A DNA stretch of 64,000 nucleotides from Ptiloglossa arizonensis (Eukaryota; Arthropoda; Insecta; Hymenoptera; Colletidae). The stretch lies in NCBI RefSeq assembly GCF_051014685.1, contig NC_135060.1:3286001-3350000 (forward strand). The letters run 5' to 3'. The notes below the pieces were generated by a model. The model searched no databases. It saw only the letters and a program-made list of their open reading frames with translations, and was not told the DNA's origin. Shown piece by piece: positions 49,501-62,280 of the stretch (position 1 is the first letter of the stretch; each line of letters starts with the position of its first letter). Made by a program: the position numbers and the translations under genes.

Positions 49501-49829
49501 GGAAGTATTACGAATACGTAGGTTTTTCATATGTTTTTTATCGTTAAGGGCTTTTCTTTTTAATCGTTTCTTACACTTTTGGTACGCTTTGGGTAATCTA
49601 CGAGCGCACGAATCTTTCAGTGAACGAAAAATTTAGTCTCCAGTTTCCACTCAGTAATTCTCGGTAATAATGTATCGATAATTTCTATGGAAAAGAAAAT
49701 GTTTCGCAAATACGTATAAAATTGAGTAGAACGTTTCTTTCTAGTTTGATCCAACGATTGCACGTCTTATAGATCTCACTCGAGTTCCTTGCAAATGTTT
49801 TTGAAAGAATATAAGGTGTCTTTGGTCAT
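46572..49829. other. No gene recognised
   Basis: Background DNA. ACAGGGTGTTCCGGTAGCG at 47653 looks like the tip of a dispersed element, but no second end was found. The 136-codon minus frame at 48775-49185 is not recognisable. 47900-48500 is AT-rich. Confidence 0.45.
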
Positions 49830-50331
49830 TGGACTTTGGAGCACTTATTTTATCGAAAACGACTACATGGAAATCCCATGCACTGAACACTCTCGGTGAG
49901 TTCATAGGGTATGATACACATCTAGAACAAAAATTTTCTCATTAAAAAAACAATATTACAAAATACGAAATTGTTAAACTGTAACGAAAGAATCCCTATT
50001 CGAAACTCCGCAAGTTTTTAAAGAATTCCCAGAGTATGTTGAATTCAAGTTTCTAGAATAATCATTTTTGACAAAGTGCTCCGAAACTAGTATTTATTTC
50101 GTCGAAAACGACTACACGAGAAACTCGCGCGTTAGAACCTCTTTGCGAGTTCACGAGCTCTAATACGTATTCAGAAGTGCGATCTTCCCGTAAAGAAAAC
50201 TGTATTATAAAATACGAAATTGGTAGTAAACAGTAACGAAAAGAAACCCGATTCTGAACTCGACAGATTCTCAAAGAGATTCCAAAGTACCTTGAAATGT
50301 AATAATCGTGTTGACAAAGTGCTTCGAAACT
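49830..50331 (+). repeat. Tandem duplication, about 243-bp unit
   Basis: GACAAAGTGCTCCGAAACTA at 50070 recurs as GACAAAGTGCTTCGAAACTA at 50313, and the first copy begins near 49830 with GAGCACTT. Inner anchors also match: TCGAAAACGACTACA at 49853 and 50102, AATATTACAAAATACGAAATT versus TATTATAAAATACGAAATT, and AACTGTAACGAAAGAA versus AACAGTAACGAAAAGAA. Units differ in roughly a quarter of positions, so the duplication is old. Confidence 0.8.
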
Positions 50332-52510
50332 ACAACGATCGATCAGCTTTAATTTACTCCGGTCGAGGTTCGTCCTAACGATCGTCGAGACTCTTTCGCG
50401 CGTAGCACGCGTTCCTGAAACTCGACTGAACATTTCTCAGCGATCCCGTACCACCTGGCTCGCGCTGAGAGCGATCCTCGAGAAACTGGTGATCCTGCAA
50501 CCCCGTCCAAGTTCGCGAAAGAACACCCGGTAGGATAGATCGTGCAGGCCAGTTATGTAGGTACAATCACGCTTACTTCTCGCTATTTCTATTCCGCGCG
50601 TTTCTCCTGCTCCTTATTCATGCGTGAGGCTGCACGCTCGTGTACGTGTCGCACACGTACGTGGAAACGTGCGTGCTCGGTGAACCTAGTGGTTTGCGGC
50701 GTCACGACCAGTTCTTGAATGAGGCTGCGAATGAACTTAGACATCGTTTACAAAACCTGAATCCCGCGGCGGACTCGCGTGCACGAGAGTCTTGTTTCAG
50801 GTCGGAAACGGGGCCGAAAATGACTTCATCCTAATGGTTCGCGAAATTTCCACCGATCTCCCGTCGATTCCCTTCCCTCTCCATATTTTCGCTCCGACAC
50901 GCGACCGTGCCATCCGCCTTTCGAAAATCACCAAGTCTCGACGCGTCTTCCTCGAATTTCATTTCAAATTCGCTCTACGTCGGTGATTATTCTAACGCCG
51001 CTTCTATGCAGATGACTTTGCCGAGTCAACCTTTTTCCCCGTCACGTGAATTGTACGTTACCTAGAATCACGCGTTATTCGACGTACACCTGATCGAAAT
51101 GTGCCCTAGGTCGTTCGAGATCCACGTCACTCGTATCTCGCGGCGTTTTATCTTCTTCGTTGATCGATACCGATTCGTACTCTGAAATAGTACAATGGTG
51201 CGAAGTTTGAACGGTTTTCCTCTTGTTCGTCAAGTGGACGGTTATCGTACGAGATAAAGATTGAAGATTGTCGCGAAAAATATCCAAAAATCGACTAGAA
51301 TCTTTTTTCTACGGGCATATTTCGTTCACCGAAGTTGCACTCGTACATTTTTTCGAGAATTTCAAATACATCGACGTTGAGCATCGATTCGATTTTCGAT
51401 GCATTTCGAAAGTAAGAGAATCGAATCCAGGTAAACGATCGAAGACCGAATTTACGAGAGGAAAAAGAAGAAGAGTTTATTCGAGCTGCTCGAGCTACGA
51501 GGAATTAAATCGCTCTTGATTTTAATGGCAGGCGAACTTTCCTGCTCACCGAGTTTGAAGTTCCAGGTAACTCGATTAATGGATACTCGGTTTGCACGGG
51601 ATTACTCGCGGCCGTGTAATTGAGCCTAATTCACACCGAAAACTCGAGACTAATAATAAAGCTAACTCGCTGAAATTTAACGGCACACTTCGTCGCGCCT
51701 TATTTTACATCGATGGTTATCGATCTTTCGACGTTTCGTCAACGAAGTATTCATTCGACGATCCCTGGTTCCGATCCAGCCAATTTCCTCGTTCTCGCGT
51801 TCTTTGCAACGAACGAACTACAGCGATCGATATAAAAAATCCTGGTTGCGCTTAGTTTTGAGTTTTCCTTTCTCTCTACGAAATTTCACCGGGGCTACAG
51901 AAGAGTTTCGATAATCCTACGGATAATAAATCGTTCGATCGTTACGATCAGACATTTTTCCAAAAGAGACATTTTTCCGTGATCGAACGTACGTTCGAAG
52001 ATTTGTTATTGATCTACGAAAGAATTTACCGTACACTTTGAATCGTATCGAGGGTGTAATCATAACGGAAAAGTTTGATTGTTTTGGGAAATTATATTCC
52101 GGAATTCGAAATTCGATCAACACTTTATCACTATTTGTTGCATGGATATCGTTTGTCCCAGACGTTTCTCCATTGTACTCCTTCGCACACGTGCAACCAC
52201 ATAAAACATAACACCCTGAGGTTATCGTTACTGAATCTTGTTCTCTCTAACCACCGCGGAGTAAAACGAAACCCTGATGTATCGTGTCCATAACCGCGTA
52301 CGAACCTCTTGGTTAGGATCTTTGCATTCGCTTATTCGAATCGATAGCCCTCAATTTTATCGCGACTCGATATTACATTTGCATCGATGTCGACAAAAGT
52401 TGAACTCGTGGGAAACTATTTCTAGCGCGAAATACCTATGTTTATGCGTTTACGAGTTATTCCTGCTCGAAGAATGTTTAAAGTGACAATGAAGCGGTTA
52501 CTCCCCACAA
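50332..52510. other. No gene recognised
   Basis: Background DNA. Frames up to 87 codons, none recognisable. 51520-51600 has several TAATG/ATTA cores but nothing firm. Confidence 0.5.
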
Positions 52511-52543
52511 AATATGAATACAATTTTAATCGTAGAGATTGTA

Positions 52544-52648
52544 CATCGAGGTGAAAATGAACCACGATTTTTGTAAGCGTACAAACATTTCATTGAACGA
52601 TATATTCTCCGTTTTGGTAAACGAAATTACTTTTCGAACAACCCAATA
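52544..52648 (+). mobile_element. Mariner-like remnant sharing the MITE core (copy 3)
   Basis: From AAAATGAACCACGATTTTTG to AACGAAATTACTTTTCGAAC and the end ACCCAATA, this copy matches the minus-strand reading of the copies at 14.1 and 35.6 kb. It is in the opposite orientation. Its right end is the best preserved of the three. Its left end does not match the other copies, so it is either truncated there or part of a longer, decayed element. Reading the end region in frame gives a WVVRKVISF-like peptide that is only the inverted repeat. Confidence 0.55.
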
Positions 52649-55600
52649 GAAGAGGAGAACCTTTGGCTTCCGAGATGACACGATGTCAGCGATCGTAACG
52701 AATGTAAACGCACCGAGAACAGTAGTTAGGTCTGTCCAGGTGGAAGTTCCGGAACATAAAGCGCGAGATGCGTTCACCGTTCGCGCATTTTCAAGGTAGA
52801 ATTTCCTATTGTTTCTCGGAAACGATTTCGCGTCGAGAAAGAAAAGGTGCATTGGGCCACGATCGCGATCCTCGCCGCGCCGCGCCGGAGCGTTGCAACG
52901 CGTCTCTTTCGAAGGATTTCGAGGAACGAACGTGTATATAAATGGACGTATCGCGGGCCGGATGTCGTGCATTAAGACGAATTAGCGTCATTTATTTAGA
53001 GACAAAAACCAGAAGGATAATGGCTGACTGGCCAACGTGCATAACGAGTGATAATAAGGCGCAGTTTCGATCCCGTTCTTGGATCCGGATACCGTCTCGT
53101 GTAATTCTTATCTCAGCGAAACAAGATTTGTCACGTTCTACGCTCCGTCATCGGCATTCGTGACACTTATAGTTACTCGACGGACCTAATCGCTTTTAAA
53201 ATATTTACAAATAACGCGTCGAAGTTCGATTCGTTTGGAACGACCGCGTTAAAAATTCACGTTCATCGTTCTCGTTCATGGGTTACCGTCGTTTTTACTT
53301 TCTAGTTTCTTGGTGTCTCGTTTCAAGTTTCTTCGAGAGAACAAACCAAAAGTGTTTCTGCGTTGGAAGTTTCAAAACTATCTTTAACTCGGAAGACCGA
53401 TCGTTTCGTCCAGTGTTCCAGATATACGTACAGGGAGTCCCATAACGATGGACGCAGTCGTGGAACGAGCGATTCCACGCGCAGAAATAAATCCAAAACG
53501 TGGAATAGAAATTCTATTTACGGGAGGTATTGCAAATATTCGAACGAATCGTTATTGGATTCCCGCGTGTTAATAAGTACGAAGAAGAACGTTCACGTAC
53601 GGATCTTCCGCGATCCGTGATCTTGCAGCATTAATTGAACGTAGTCGAACGTGCTCAACGACTCTCTGAAATTTGATTTTCTCGAAAACGAACGTCGCGG
53701 GCGAAAGAAATTTTATCCCGAGCGTTCCATTTATTTTCGCGCGTAGAACGGTCCCCTTTTAATTCGTTTCGCAAAGTTTCGCGTACGAGCGCTTCTGCGA
53801 ATCACCGTGCAAAGGATACGCGGACGCGAGATAGGAATATCTCTAAAAGAAGTTTCGGTTTAATCGTACCGCACCTGTTTCGTTATTCGAACCGTGAACT
53901 GTTTTGCACACGTGGTTGAAATAACACGGCTATCGTGCTGCATTATCTTCTCGGAACCGTGGAAGAGAATAGCCGACGATAGAAAAATTACACGTAACGA
54001 AAACCTACCGAGATCCTATAACAACTGTATCGACGTAAAAGGAGAATACTATAGAAATTTATCCAACGTTGACTCGTACCTTGCCTATTATTCGTTTACC
54101 GAATTTTGTAGAAGACCAAGGGAAAAGAATGCAATCTTTTCGAATATTGACAAAGTGTCGTAATATCGTTGGAAAAGTAATACCGCTGCTGGATTATCGT
54201 TTTTTAATCACGTTCGTCGACCTGACGGTATCGATCTCCGATAAAAACGTATTTTCAGGTAATCGAGTTTTGATCGTAATCGAAGCAGCGAATGTGGATA
54301 AACCTTTCTCGATCGATCGATGTTTGTTGCATATGGATACAAAGGGCGGTGTGATCTAAATATTCATATATATATATATTTCTTTTTTTTTAATTTTTCT
54401 TATCTGAATTGTAAGATGTGATCACGAATACAACGATACGCTTGAAAAGAAACCAAAGTACTCGAGGAAATTTTATAAATCCATTCTTGACCAAACTTCG
54501 ATTAAGTGTTCATTTCAAAGTGTAAGTAATTTCGTAATAATTCCATCGTTCGCTGTCTCCTTCGTCTTGGAAACGAACGTCGTTTCGAATTGTGAGATAC
54601 GAAGTCGTCGAGTTTGCAAAATATACAAAAAAAAAAAAGAAGAAGAAAATCGAGAATTCGGTGATCGATTTCGCGCCATTTCGTCGTTCAATTGTACGCG
54701 AGTGTTCCGCGTGGATGGTTCTCTCGAAAGAACCGTCTTCGCGGGCGGAACGGTGAACGGAACACGGACCGAAATAGCTTAATTAAAGTAAAATAGTTAT
54801 TAAAGCGGGCGAGTTGTCACCGGTATCGTTTAAAGTACTCGGGGGCGGTAGCTGCGAAACTTCCTCATTAACGCGCTTATTAAGATCGCTCGACGATTAA
54901 TTTCAAGCTCGGCGAGTTATTCACGGCAGAAAGACAACAGAATTTCTCGTACCGGGCTCGTGCTTGGTAATAATTTCTCACGGATTGCGTGCATCCGTGT
55001 GTGCATTACCTGTACGATGCTCGGCCCACGCGAAACGCTTTTGCCACCCAATATGTACGAGCCATTGTCTCGGGAATCATTATTGTTGTGCAATGCTGAA
55101 ATTACGGGCGGATCCTTCGCTTTGTGCGCGATACGACTCTCACGGGAGGGAAGGGGAGGGACAACGACACGTTCTTAACCCGTACACGTCGACAATTGGC
55201 AAATTGTTTATCATAATGATAATAATTTCTTCTTACGCTCGATAGTGTCCATTGTTGCGTACCGTACCACCGTTGCTGGATTCTTATACTTCTAGATAAG
55301 CGGTTACGGTAGCTTTGGAAAATATTCAAATTTCTTTCTTTCGTTTCTCGTTGCTTCTGGTATCCGTCGTTCGAACATTGGGAGAAAATTACCAGATTTG
55401 GTCCGCTCTGCGTTCGATTCCACGCGAATAACGAAGTACGTTCAAAGAACTATGAGAAAGAAAATTGATCGTTGCGCATGGTCGTAACGCTTCGTTTGAA
55501 AAAATGATGTAGTTACTGGATTAAATTATCGGTGAAATTACGTTACCGAATTCGATACCAGAGGTAGACTTCTGGACGAGGGAAAATACGAAATGAAGAA

Positions 55601-55797
55601 GAGTTTCAGCGATTTACAGAAATAAATATTACGATGGGAATAAAAATACACGACGAGAGCGAAAGTAAGGGTAACGCGAACGAAAAGAAGAACGAAGTCG
55701 CGATAATCGAATGAAAATTTAACGCGCGAGTGTTCGTCGAAGTAGACCGAACTGTTCCACGCTTTAAATAAATTTCGATATTCATGGAGTCGACTGC
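52649..55797. other. No gene recognised
   Basis: CpG-bearing DNA with an (AT)n run at 54365-54379 followed by a T tract and an A tract at 54627-54640. 54780-54940 has alternating AT-rich homeodomain-like cores (TTAAT, ATTAA) and GC-rich pieces, which could be regulatory. Frames are short and unrecognised. Confidence 0.45.
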
Positions 55798-55849
55798 GCA
55801 AGTAACAGGTTGTGGCCCAAACTGCAAGTAACAGGTTGTGGTCCAAACT
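55798..55849 (+). repeat. 26-bp tandem duplication
   Basis: GCAAGTAACAGGTTGTGGCC and its flank is repeated directly, with one base change, at 55824. Two units only. Confidence 0.9.
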
Positions 55850-56994
55850 AGCCAACTTTCCCGAATAACTGAAAACACGTGACCCAATCTTAATTCCGGA
55901 TTTGAATTTTCAAACGACGACAGCATCTTTCGTCGATTTAAAGATTTACTCGTCGATTTTTAAATTTACCTATACGGAGACACTTGACGGTAATTCGGGA
56001 CCAATCGAGACAAAATTTGCATCGATTTGTATATTAAAAAAATCGGATCGCGCAGTCGTTTCAACCCAGATTAAATTTCCTGGCAATTCTCGGAGAACGG
56101 GGTAAGGGTTCTCCGTATTCGACCCCGATGATTCGAATACGATGAGAGGATTAGTTATTCCGAGTCGGACACCCTGAATGGCTGCCGAGTAGTAGATAAT
56201 TCTGTTCGCGATCTAATGCGGTGATAAGCGGAAGCTCTAAATCCATGAGCGCTGTGCACGGAACATGACGCACAAATGTTACGCGACAGTGCACCATATC
56301 GCGCCAATTATCGCGGAAATTCTCGATGAAAAACTACCGATGTCTTTTCGTTCACTGGACCCGATCTGGCTCCAATTGAATTCTTCTCGTTCCCGGAGTT
56401 CTCGGGGGAAGTCGGTCGTAGTCTGTTCGGAAGATTTCTTTACCAGAAAACCTTTGATAGTTTTCGCAGAAATTACGGAGCTGCACGGTATCGTTGATTA
56501 AACATTTTTAAACAGGATGTATGTACACACGATGCATAATTCTATCGCGAAAGAAACTCCGTTCAATTTTGTACTCTAGATCGACGTAAAAAAAAAAAGA
56601 AAAATCGAGAGGAAGGTCCACGAAGAGTAGCAATTCCTAACTTTGCAAACAACCGACAAATTGTAAAGAAAAAAAAGAAATTAATATCTCGAAACGTCGA
56701 GGAATATATATGGAAAGCGAATTATTTTTCATAAAGTTTCCAGGTTGTAGAAAAATAGTCAAAGATCGCTATTATTTGAATCTTTTCCTCGAGTCTCCCT
56801 CGTTGGGATTAAACTCCGAAGAGAAAGTAATTTCTCGAGGTGGAAGAACGAGCCAGCAACGACTTCCTTGGCGCTCGTGCGACCGGTAAAGCACGGTTGA
56901 AACGATCTTATCTCGAATTTCCATCGAATCGGTGGCTCTGGAAGGTACCGGTCGTGAAGCACTGGAAGGTACGCGAATCGAAGAAGCAGCCACC
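55850..56994. other. No gene recognised
   Basis: Background DNA with A-rich runs near 56588 and 56668. No exon or RNA gene recognised. Confidence 0.5.
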
Positions 56995-57037
56995 GTAATC
57001 GAATCGCGGTGGTTCCGTTTGGTCGCGATTCGGTTAC
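56994..57037. repeat. Hairpin with 15-bp stem
   Basis: CGTAATCGAATCGCG at 56994-57008 pairs with CGCGATTCGGTTACG at 57024-57038, with one T:G position, across a 15-nt loop. A perfect 12-base palindrome GTCATTAATGAC follows at 57046-57057, and a 9-bp inverted repeat AAATAGATA/TATCTATTT at 57098-57106 and 57129-57137. Could be a cruciform, a regulatory cluster or part of an RNA. Confidence 0.6.
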
Positions 57038-57137
57038 GTTATCGCGTCATTAATGACCGTTGCGCGACAATGCGAGGCTTGAGAGCGAGCCGTCTCTAAA
57101 TAGATAGACGAAGACTGGTCGGTAGGCTTATCTATTT

Positions 57138-60100
57138 CTGGCAAGCGTCCGTAAAGCACAAGCCGGATCCTGGAACCGGGGAACAAATCTCGCGGGGCGA
57201 CCTTTTCCCGCGAGCACGGTCTAGAAATTCGTTCGGGATTTACTGGGCTGTCAATTCCCGGTGCATAAACGTCTCGCGGAAAAATGAAATGCTGATCCCC
57301 CGTGTCGATTCATTAACGACAATAGACCGCGTCCGTTGGTGCCGCGGGACCGCATTACTGACATTTCTATGCTGGGAGAAAGGTATCGATGTCGACATAA
57401 ATCTCCGCGCGAAGTACGCGCATAAACATATCCACGTGATCGGTGTTGGCCCGATCGCGGCAGAAAAATCACTCGCCGTCCGTTTACTCGGTTACCTCTA
57501 TCGGTCCGGGTCGGCCCACGTGAGGAGGCTCTCTTCCATTTCGTATCTGGAGAACACGACCGGGGTACGCGCGAACGGATACTTTCGTAACACCCGCTCC
57601 TCTATGATCGATCGTTCGCGAGGGTATCGGTTCCGCGAGTACCTCGAATCGTTGCCATCGTTCCGCGAACGAAGCTAAAGAAGCTGCGATTCGACGAGAG
57701 TACGGCAACGCTTTCACGACGGTCGATGTTGCGAGCGGGGGCAGAAAATATCGCGTTGCAACGGTCGTTCTATTGTACTTCTCCTTCGTTTTCGAGCGAA
57801 TGTTTCAATTTTACTTTTCTTTCGTTTATTTAACGAATTGTGTCGCAACAGGGACGAAAAATTATTTTACACGAACTTTTCACGATGTTTGAAAAATTTT
57901 TCAAATTTCCCACTTCCGTAACTCGCCTTCTTTTTCGCGCTCGGGATCGGGTTCGAATTTGCATTGCAATTCGACTTTTATCACGGATCGGATATTGGCG
58001 AAAAAATGAAGAAAAAAAAAGAAAAATCACCAAAAAATTTCTCTTTCTCTATGCACGAACAACCACCTGCGCTGAGGTTCATTTTTCTACAAGTTCCGCG
58101 CCAATTTTTCCACAACGAATTCGTCGCGATACGCGTTTCTCGTCGCGTTGTAAAAGTTTCTCGTTTCTTATCGGGGATGCAAACACACTCGCGAATCTCC
58201 GTGAGCGTTCGATTATGGAAGTTTTCGAATTCTGTTGGTCCGCGAGTCCTGTTACAAGCCGTACTAGCAAGTTCCCGAGAGGTTTTCGCGTTCGCGCTGG
58301 TCCGTGGTCCCGTGTCGGCATATTCGCGCGGCAAGATTTGACGCTGCCAGTAACGGGACAGACAGCTATTATTTGTTTTTCACGATCAGACGTTCCATTA
58401 AGGAAATCGACAGGTGCGTTCCGTGTACGTCGTTGGAAAAATGTTCGTTTCGCGTCGAGGCACGTTTAGGGAACGTTTTTCGTTCGTCGCGTTAACGGAA
58501 AATTCTCCACCGCGCGTTCACGCGCCACGAAACCTTCTGGTGCTCTAGACGATTATTTTCGACGCGTTCACTGGCTATATTCATTAACAAACTAACGTTC
58601 TATTGTTGTCGGTAGATTTTAGTCCGCCTAAAAATAGCAAATGTAACAACAGATGGATAGAACGTGGCGGATCTATTGCGTTGGCTCCTCTTTCGTTCGA
58701 TCGGACGCCTCTAGGTTACCGATTTCGAATTATAATTAATGTTTCAACAACGGTGTCGCACACGAGGAAGAGAATTGTATTTAGAGGCTGATCGAAGAAT
58801 ATTTAGAACGTTTAATAAAATGATTTTTAACGCGCAGAGTATCGTTCTTTAATTAGGAAAAATAGGAAGAAATATTCAGATTAGTAGACGCGTCGTATAG
58901 AAAGTCCCAATGGTGAAGAAATACTCGTTTCGATGTACCTGATTCTAAAACAAAAATAATTTACGATATTTCGGAACGAAGGAACACTCCGTAGATCCAT
59001 ATTACGTTGAACAAAGGACTGGAGCTTTACTTGAATGTCTTTCTAAAATCTTTACACGTCTCTTCGTCTTCCTCTCGTCTTCCCCTCTGACCAGGTCTCC
59101 ACTCAAAAGAAGAGTATCTTTAATTCTTAAACGAACCGTGTTACCGGCACGATATCGGTAACTAAATTCTTCCCACCGCGCATCCACCGAAACGTTGAAA
59201 CATCCAGCTCGATCCGATGCACCGAGAACATCCAATCTCTCTCGAGACATCCACAGCGTCGCGTTCTCCGACGTCCGTGCCTTCGAGCTGAGAGCCGATC
59301 GCGTCGCGCAAGTTGAACGCGCGTCGAGCGGCAAGATTTCGGCTCGCGGATTGTGCAGAGATCGTCGCTGAGATCGATTCCGAGGTAGCGAACGGTCGTC
59401 AGGGTCGTCCCGGTCGTCCTGCGGAAATTCAGAAATAGAAGCGGTCGGGATACGGAGCCGTTTCGTAGATAGGTCAATAAAGCGTCTCGTTAATACCAAG
59501 GAAACACGTACGTCCCCGGGAACTTTGACAGTAACAACTGACAATAACGACGCTACCCGGTCGACGTTTAACGACATCCACCGAACGTCCGATGTTCTCC
59601 GAGTTACGAGCCGTCCTAATTACCCGATTTAATTGCCGCGACGGAATTACCAGCCGTTCCCGTACCAGCTGGCACAATCGTGACACCCGTTACATTATCC
59701 AGAACGCCGGTAACCGAACGCGAAGTTGATCCTGCGAGTCGACAACCGATCAATTACGATTTCTCCGCGCTCCCAGAGCCTCCCCGCCCCGCCCCGCATC
59801 CCCCCTGCCCTTCCGTCTCTCGGCCCTCCTTTCTACTCCGCGCGTGGTATCTCTATTCCGCGTCTCGTTCCTCTTCTCGTGGCCGATGAAGTACGATAAG
59901 TATCGTGGTTCCATTGTGTAAATAATGGCGCTTCGTGGGCTCGGGCGTGTCGACGTTGTTACACGGAACGGAGCGCGTAAGATTTTCACCCGGTGATTCG
60001 TACCTGTGCACGGAAATCGCTTCCGAGCTCGCGGATTGTTCGCGCGAACGCTGGGGAACAACCGAGGGAGGAAGGTCACGAACAGGACGATACCATTAGA

Positions 60101-60890
60101 AAACTCGGTACAGAGTTAATTCCGGCTAATTCCCGCGTTCGAGAGACTATTTTTTTGTCGAGTCGCGTTCGGTTAACTGGATCAAACACACATATACATA
60201 CGTACACCGTCCCCTACCCGCGTTACCGTTTCGCGAGGGACGTTGGGACCGTTACAGAACCGATGTACAGTATTGTTCGGGTAACCGAGACGGAATTATC
60301 CCCACTGCTCTGCTCGTGTTTATTCAGCTCGGGCGAGTCGTGCGTCGACAGGTGCTACCGATGGGTCCCGGAGAACGATAATATTCGTAGGAGGTATCAA
60401 AAATACGCCCAAATGCTATTAATAACTCGTTCGTGCGACACGAAACGACCAGCGATAGCGAACAATTCATTTTTGAGAAATTCCGATCGCTAAATATGAA
60501 TTTCGATCTTCGTGGCAAGGATTCGTATCGGTAAGGGGGAATTTTAATTTTCAATGAAAATTCTTCTTCTGAAAAGATACTCCTCTCTCGATAATACTCT
60601 CGAAAAGATTTTTCTTTCGAATTGACGGTTTCTGTTCAACACCGATCGAAATTGTAGGCCATCGAGTATAGGTAATGCGAGACTCGCTCGTTGTTGCTCT
60701 GTCTCGCTCGCTCTTGGTGCATTTCCTTTGCTATTGACGAGGAAATTAACGCGCGAAGCTGAAGCTAGTCTCGAGATACAAATCGGTTACCTAGCATTCG
60801 AACGAGTGGACCATCTCGATTTTGTCGAGAGACAAAGACAAAAGTTTGGAGGATAAATGCATAAATAAATACGTCTTTGAAATACATACT
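57138..60890. other. No gene recognised
   Basis: Holds the longest open frame of the window (57840-58469 plus, 209 codons) and a 191-codon minus frame at 59002-59577. Both are arginine- and serine-rich, overlap open frames on the other strand, and show no domain I know. Two CACGTG E-boxes occur at 57435 and 57519. 59760-59890 is C-rich. No RNA gene recognised. Confidence 0.45.
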
Positions 60891-60891
60891 T

Positions 60892-60951
60892 GGAAAAAGA
60901 ATTTAAGACGTAGCACTCCAACAGATGTTGGAAAACGAATTTAAGACGTAG
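60892..60951 (+). repeat. 38-bp partial tandem duplication
   Basis: GGAAAAAGAATTTAAGACGTAG at 60892 recurs as GGAAAACGAATTTAAGACGTAG at 60930, 38 bases later, about 1.6 units. Confidence 0.8.
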
Positions 60952-61999
60952 AGAGTACACGGTAGAATATTTTTGCCAAACCGAATAAAATACTCTGTCG
61001 TCGTTAAAAGTAAATTTCAGTTTTGTTAGCGATTCGTTTGTTTTTATTAGTCCAATATGTACGAGGTACAGTCACTTTAACGTATTCTTATCTCAACGCA
61101 AGTAAAAATGTCTGGCATTGTTCCGATGACTTGACAAATGTATCGTAACAAGTACGGCGCAGCATCGCAAAAGTAAATTCGAAACTTTTACTTACACAAG
61201 CGTTTATTACGCAACACGTACACGCGTCGTTACAGTTCGCGATATCGAGAACGAGTCCCCTGTCAAACTGTGTATAGTTTGATTACAGTTATTTGAAATA
61301 GTCGCCCGAATTGACAAACGACGTATACATTATCTACGTTTACATCCTTCTATGGTGACACGTACATCTGTTGTACTATCTTTACAATGTTTCGCTCGCC
61401 GGAGCAAGACGATTTTCTTACACGATTATAAAATACCGTAATGCAACGACAACCACCGATCGTAATATCGAACAATCGAATAAATTACCGACATCGACAA
61501 CATCGAAAATCGTTTCGTACCTCGACGAAAGTTCAATTACCTCGTCGTGTTATCTATCTCCAATAATTTCAATAAATAGGTACTAACAGAATCGGTAATA
61601 CGAAACAACTCCACGATAATGTTGAAAATTAACTAATTCGGTTAAAAATTAATCGGTAGATCTCAAGATCTGTTCCTATCGTTCGATAAAGATCCTACTT
61701 CCTTTTTTCCATTCATTTCTTTCAATTCCTGAATTATTTTTTTTCAAAGAAGTCTACAAATATTTAACCAATTGTACGGGGTCCTACAAACTCCACCGTA
61801 TCGTATATACGACAAAATAACTACCGTACCAAATCAAAGATTAAATATTTCGTTTACTGAATAGAAAATTAATCGTAATCTCGTTTCTGTAGCGCCAACG
61901 ATCGCTATCGTGTCCTACGAATTGATAACCGAATAAAAATCGATTCTAGTTCGATACCGTGGAACGTGATCGGTGACATCCTAAGGATAAACACGTCTC
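60952..61999. other. No gene recognised
   Basis: AT-rich, especially 61590-61900, with stops in all frames. Nothing recognised. Confidence 0.5.
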
Positions 62000-62280
62000 G
62001 TCCTTGCCGCGGGTAATCAGGTACGGCGTTGCGTGGCTGGCAATTTTTTCATCGCCACTTATTGCCAATAAATTTGAGGTTGATTACCCCTCCTCGAGGC
62101 GCGGCGTAAATGCAGATGAGCAAATATACGCACACACTGTCCGAAGGTGCAGCAGGCACTTGGAGCCGATGGTGAGTCACCGTATGACATTTGACCCCCA
62201 CCAATACACCAGTCACCTTGTGGTGCATCCAGGGGTTCTCACAAGGAAACCGCGAGTAGCGTTACGTATCCTTTTCAATG
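62000..62280. promoter_or_regulatory. CpG-poor block with AP-1-like palindrome and hairpin
   Basis: 62120-62250 is clearly poorer in CpG than its surroundings. It holds the 11-base palindrome GGTGAGTCACC (62171-62181), which contains TGAGTCA, the AP-1/bZIP core; GGGGGTCAAATGTCA on the minus strand near 62185-62200; and a 7-bp stem CCTTGTG/CACAAGG (62216-62222 with 62240-62246). A 101-codon frame (62004-62309) crosses it but matches no family I know. GTGAGT at 62172 could also be a splice donor, so a small unrecognised exon is an alternative. I favour a regulatory element, at low confidence. Confidence 0.3.

Noticed and set aside
52550..52650. Peptide WVVRKVISF seen in two places (also 35.7 kb)
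   Set aside because: It is the in-frame reading of the mariner-like inverted repeat, not a conserved protein motif.
57840..58469. Longest open frame, 209 codons, plus strand
   Set aside because: Arg- and Ser-rich, no recognisable domain, and overlapped by open frames of 80 to 125 codons in other frames and on the other strand. Stop codons are scarce in this CpG-rich patch.
59002..59577. 191-codon minus-strand frame
   Set aside because: Less repetitive than others, but no domain, signal peptide or splice context recognised, and a second minus frame of 116 codons overlaps it.
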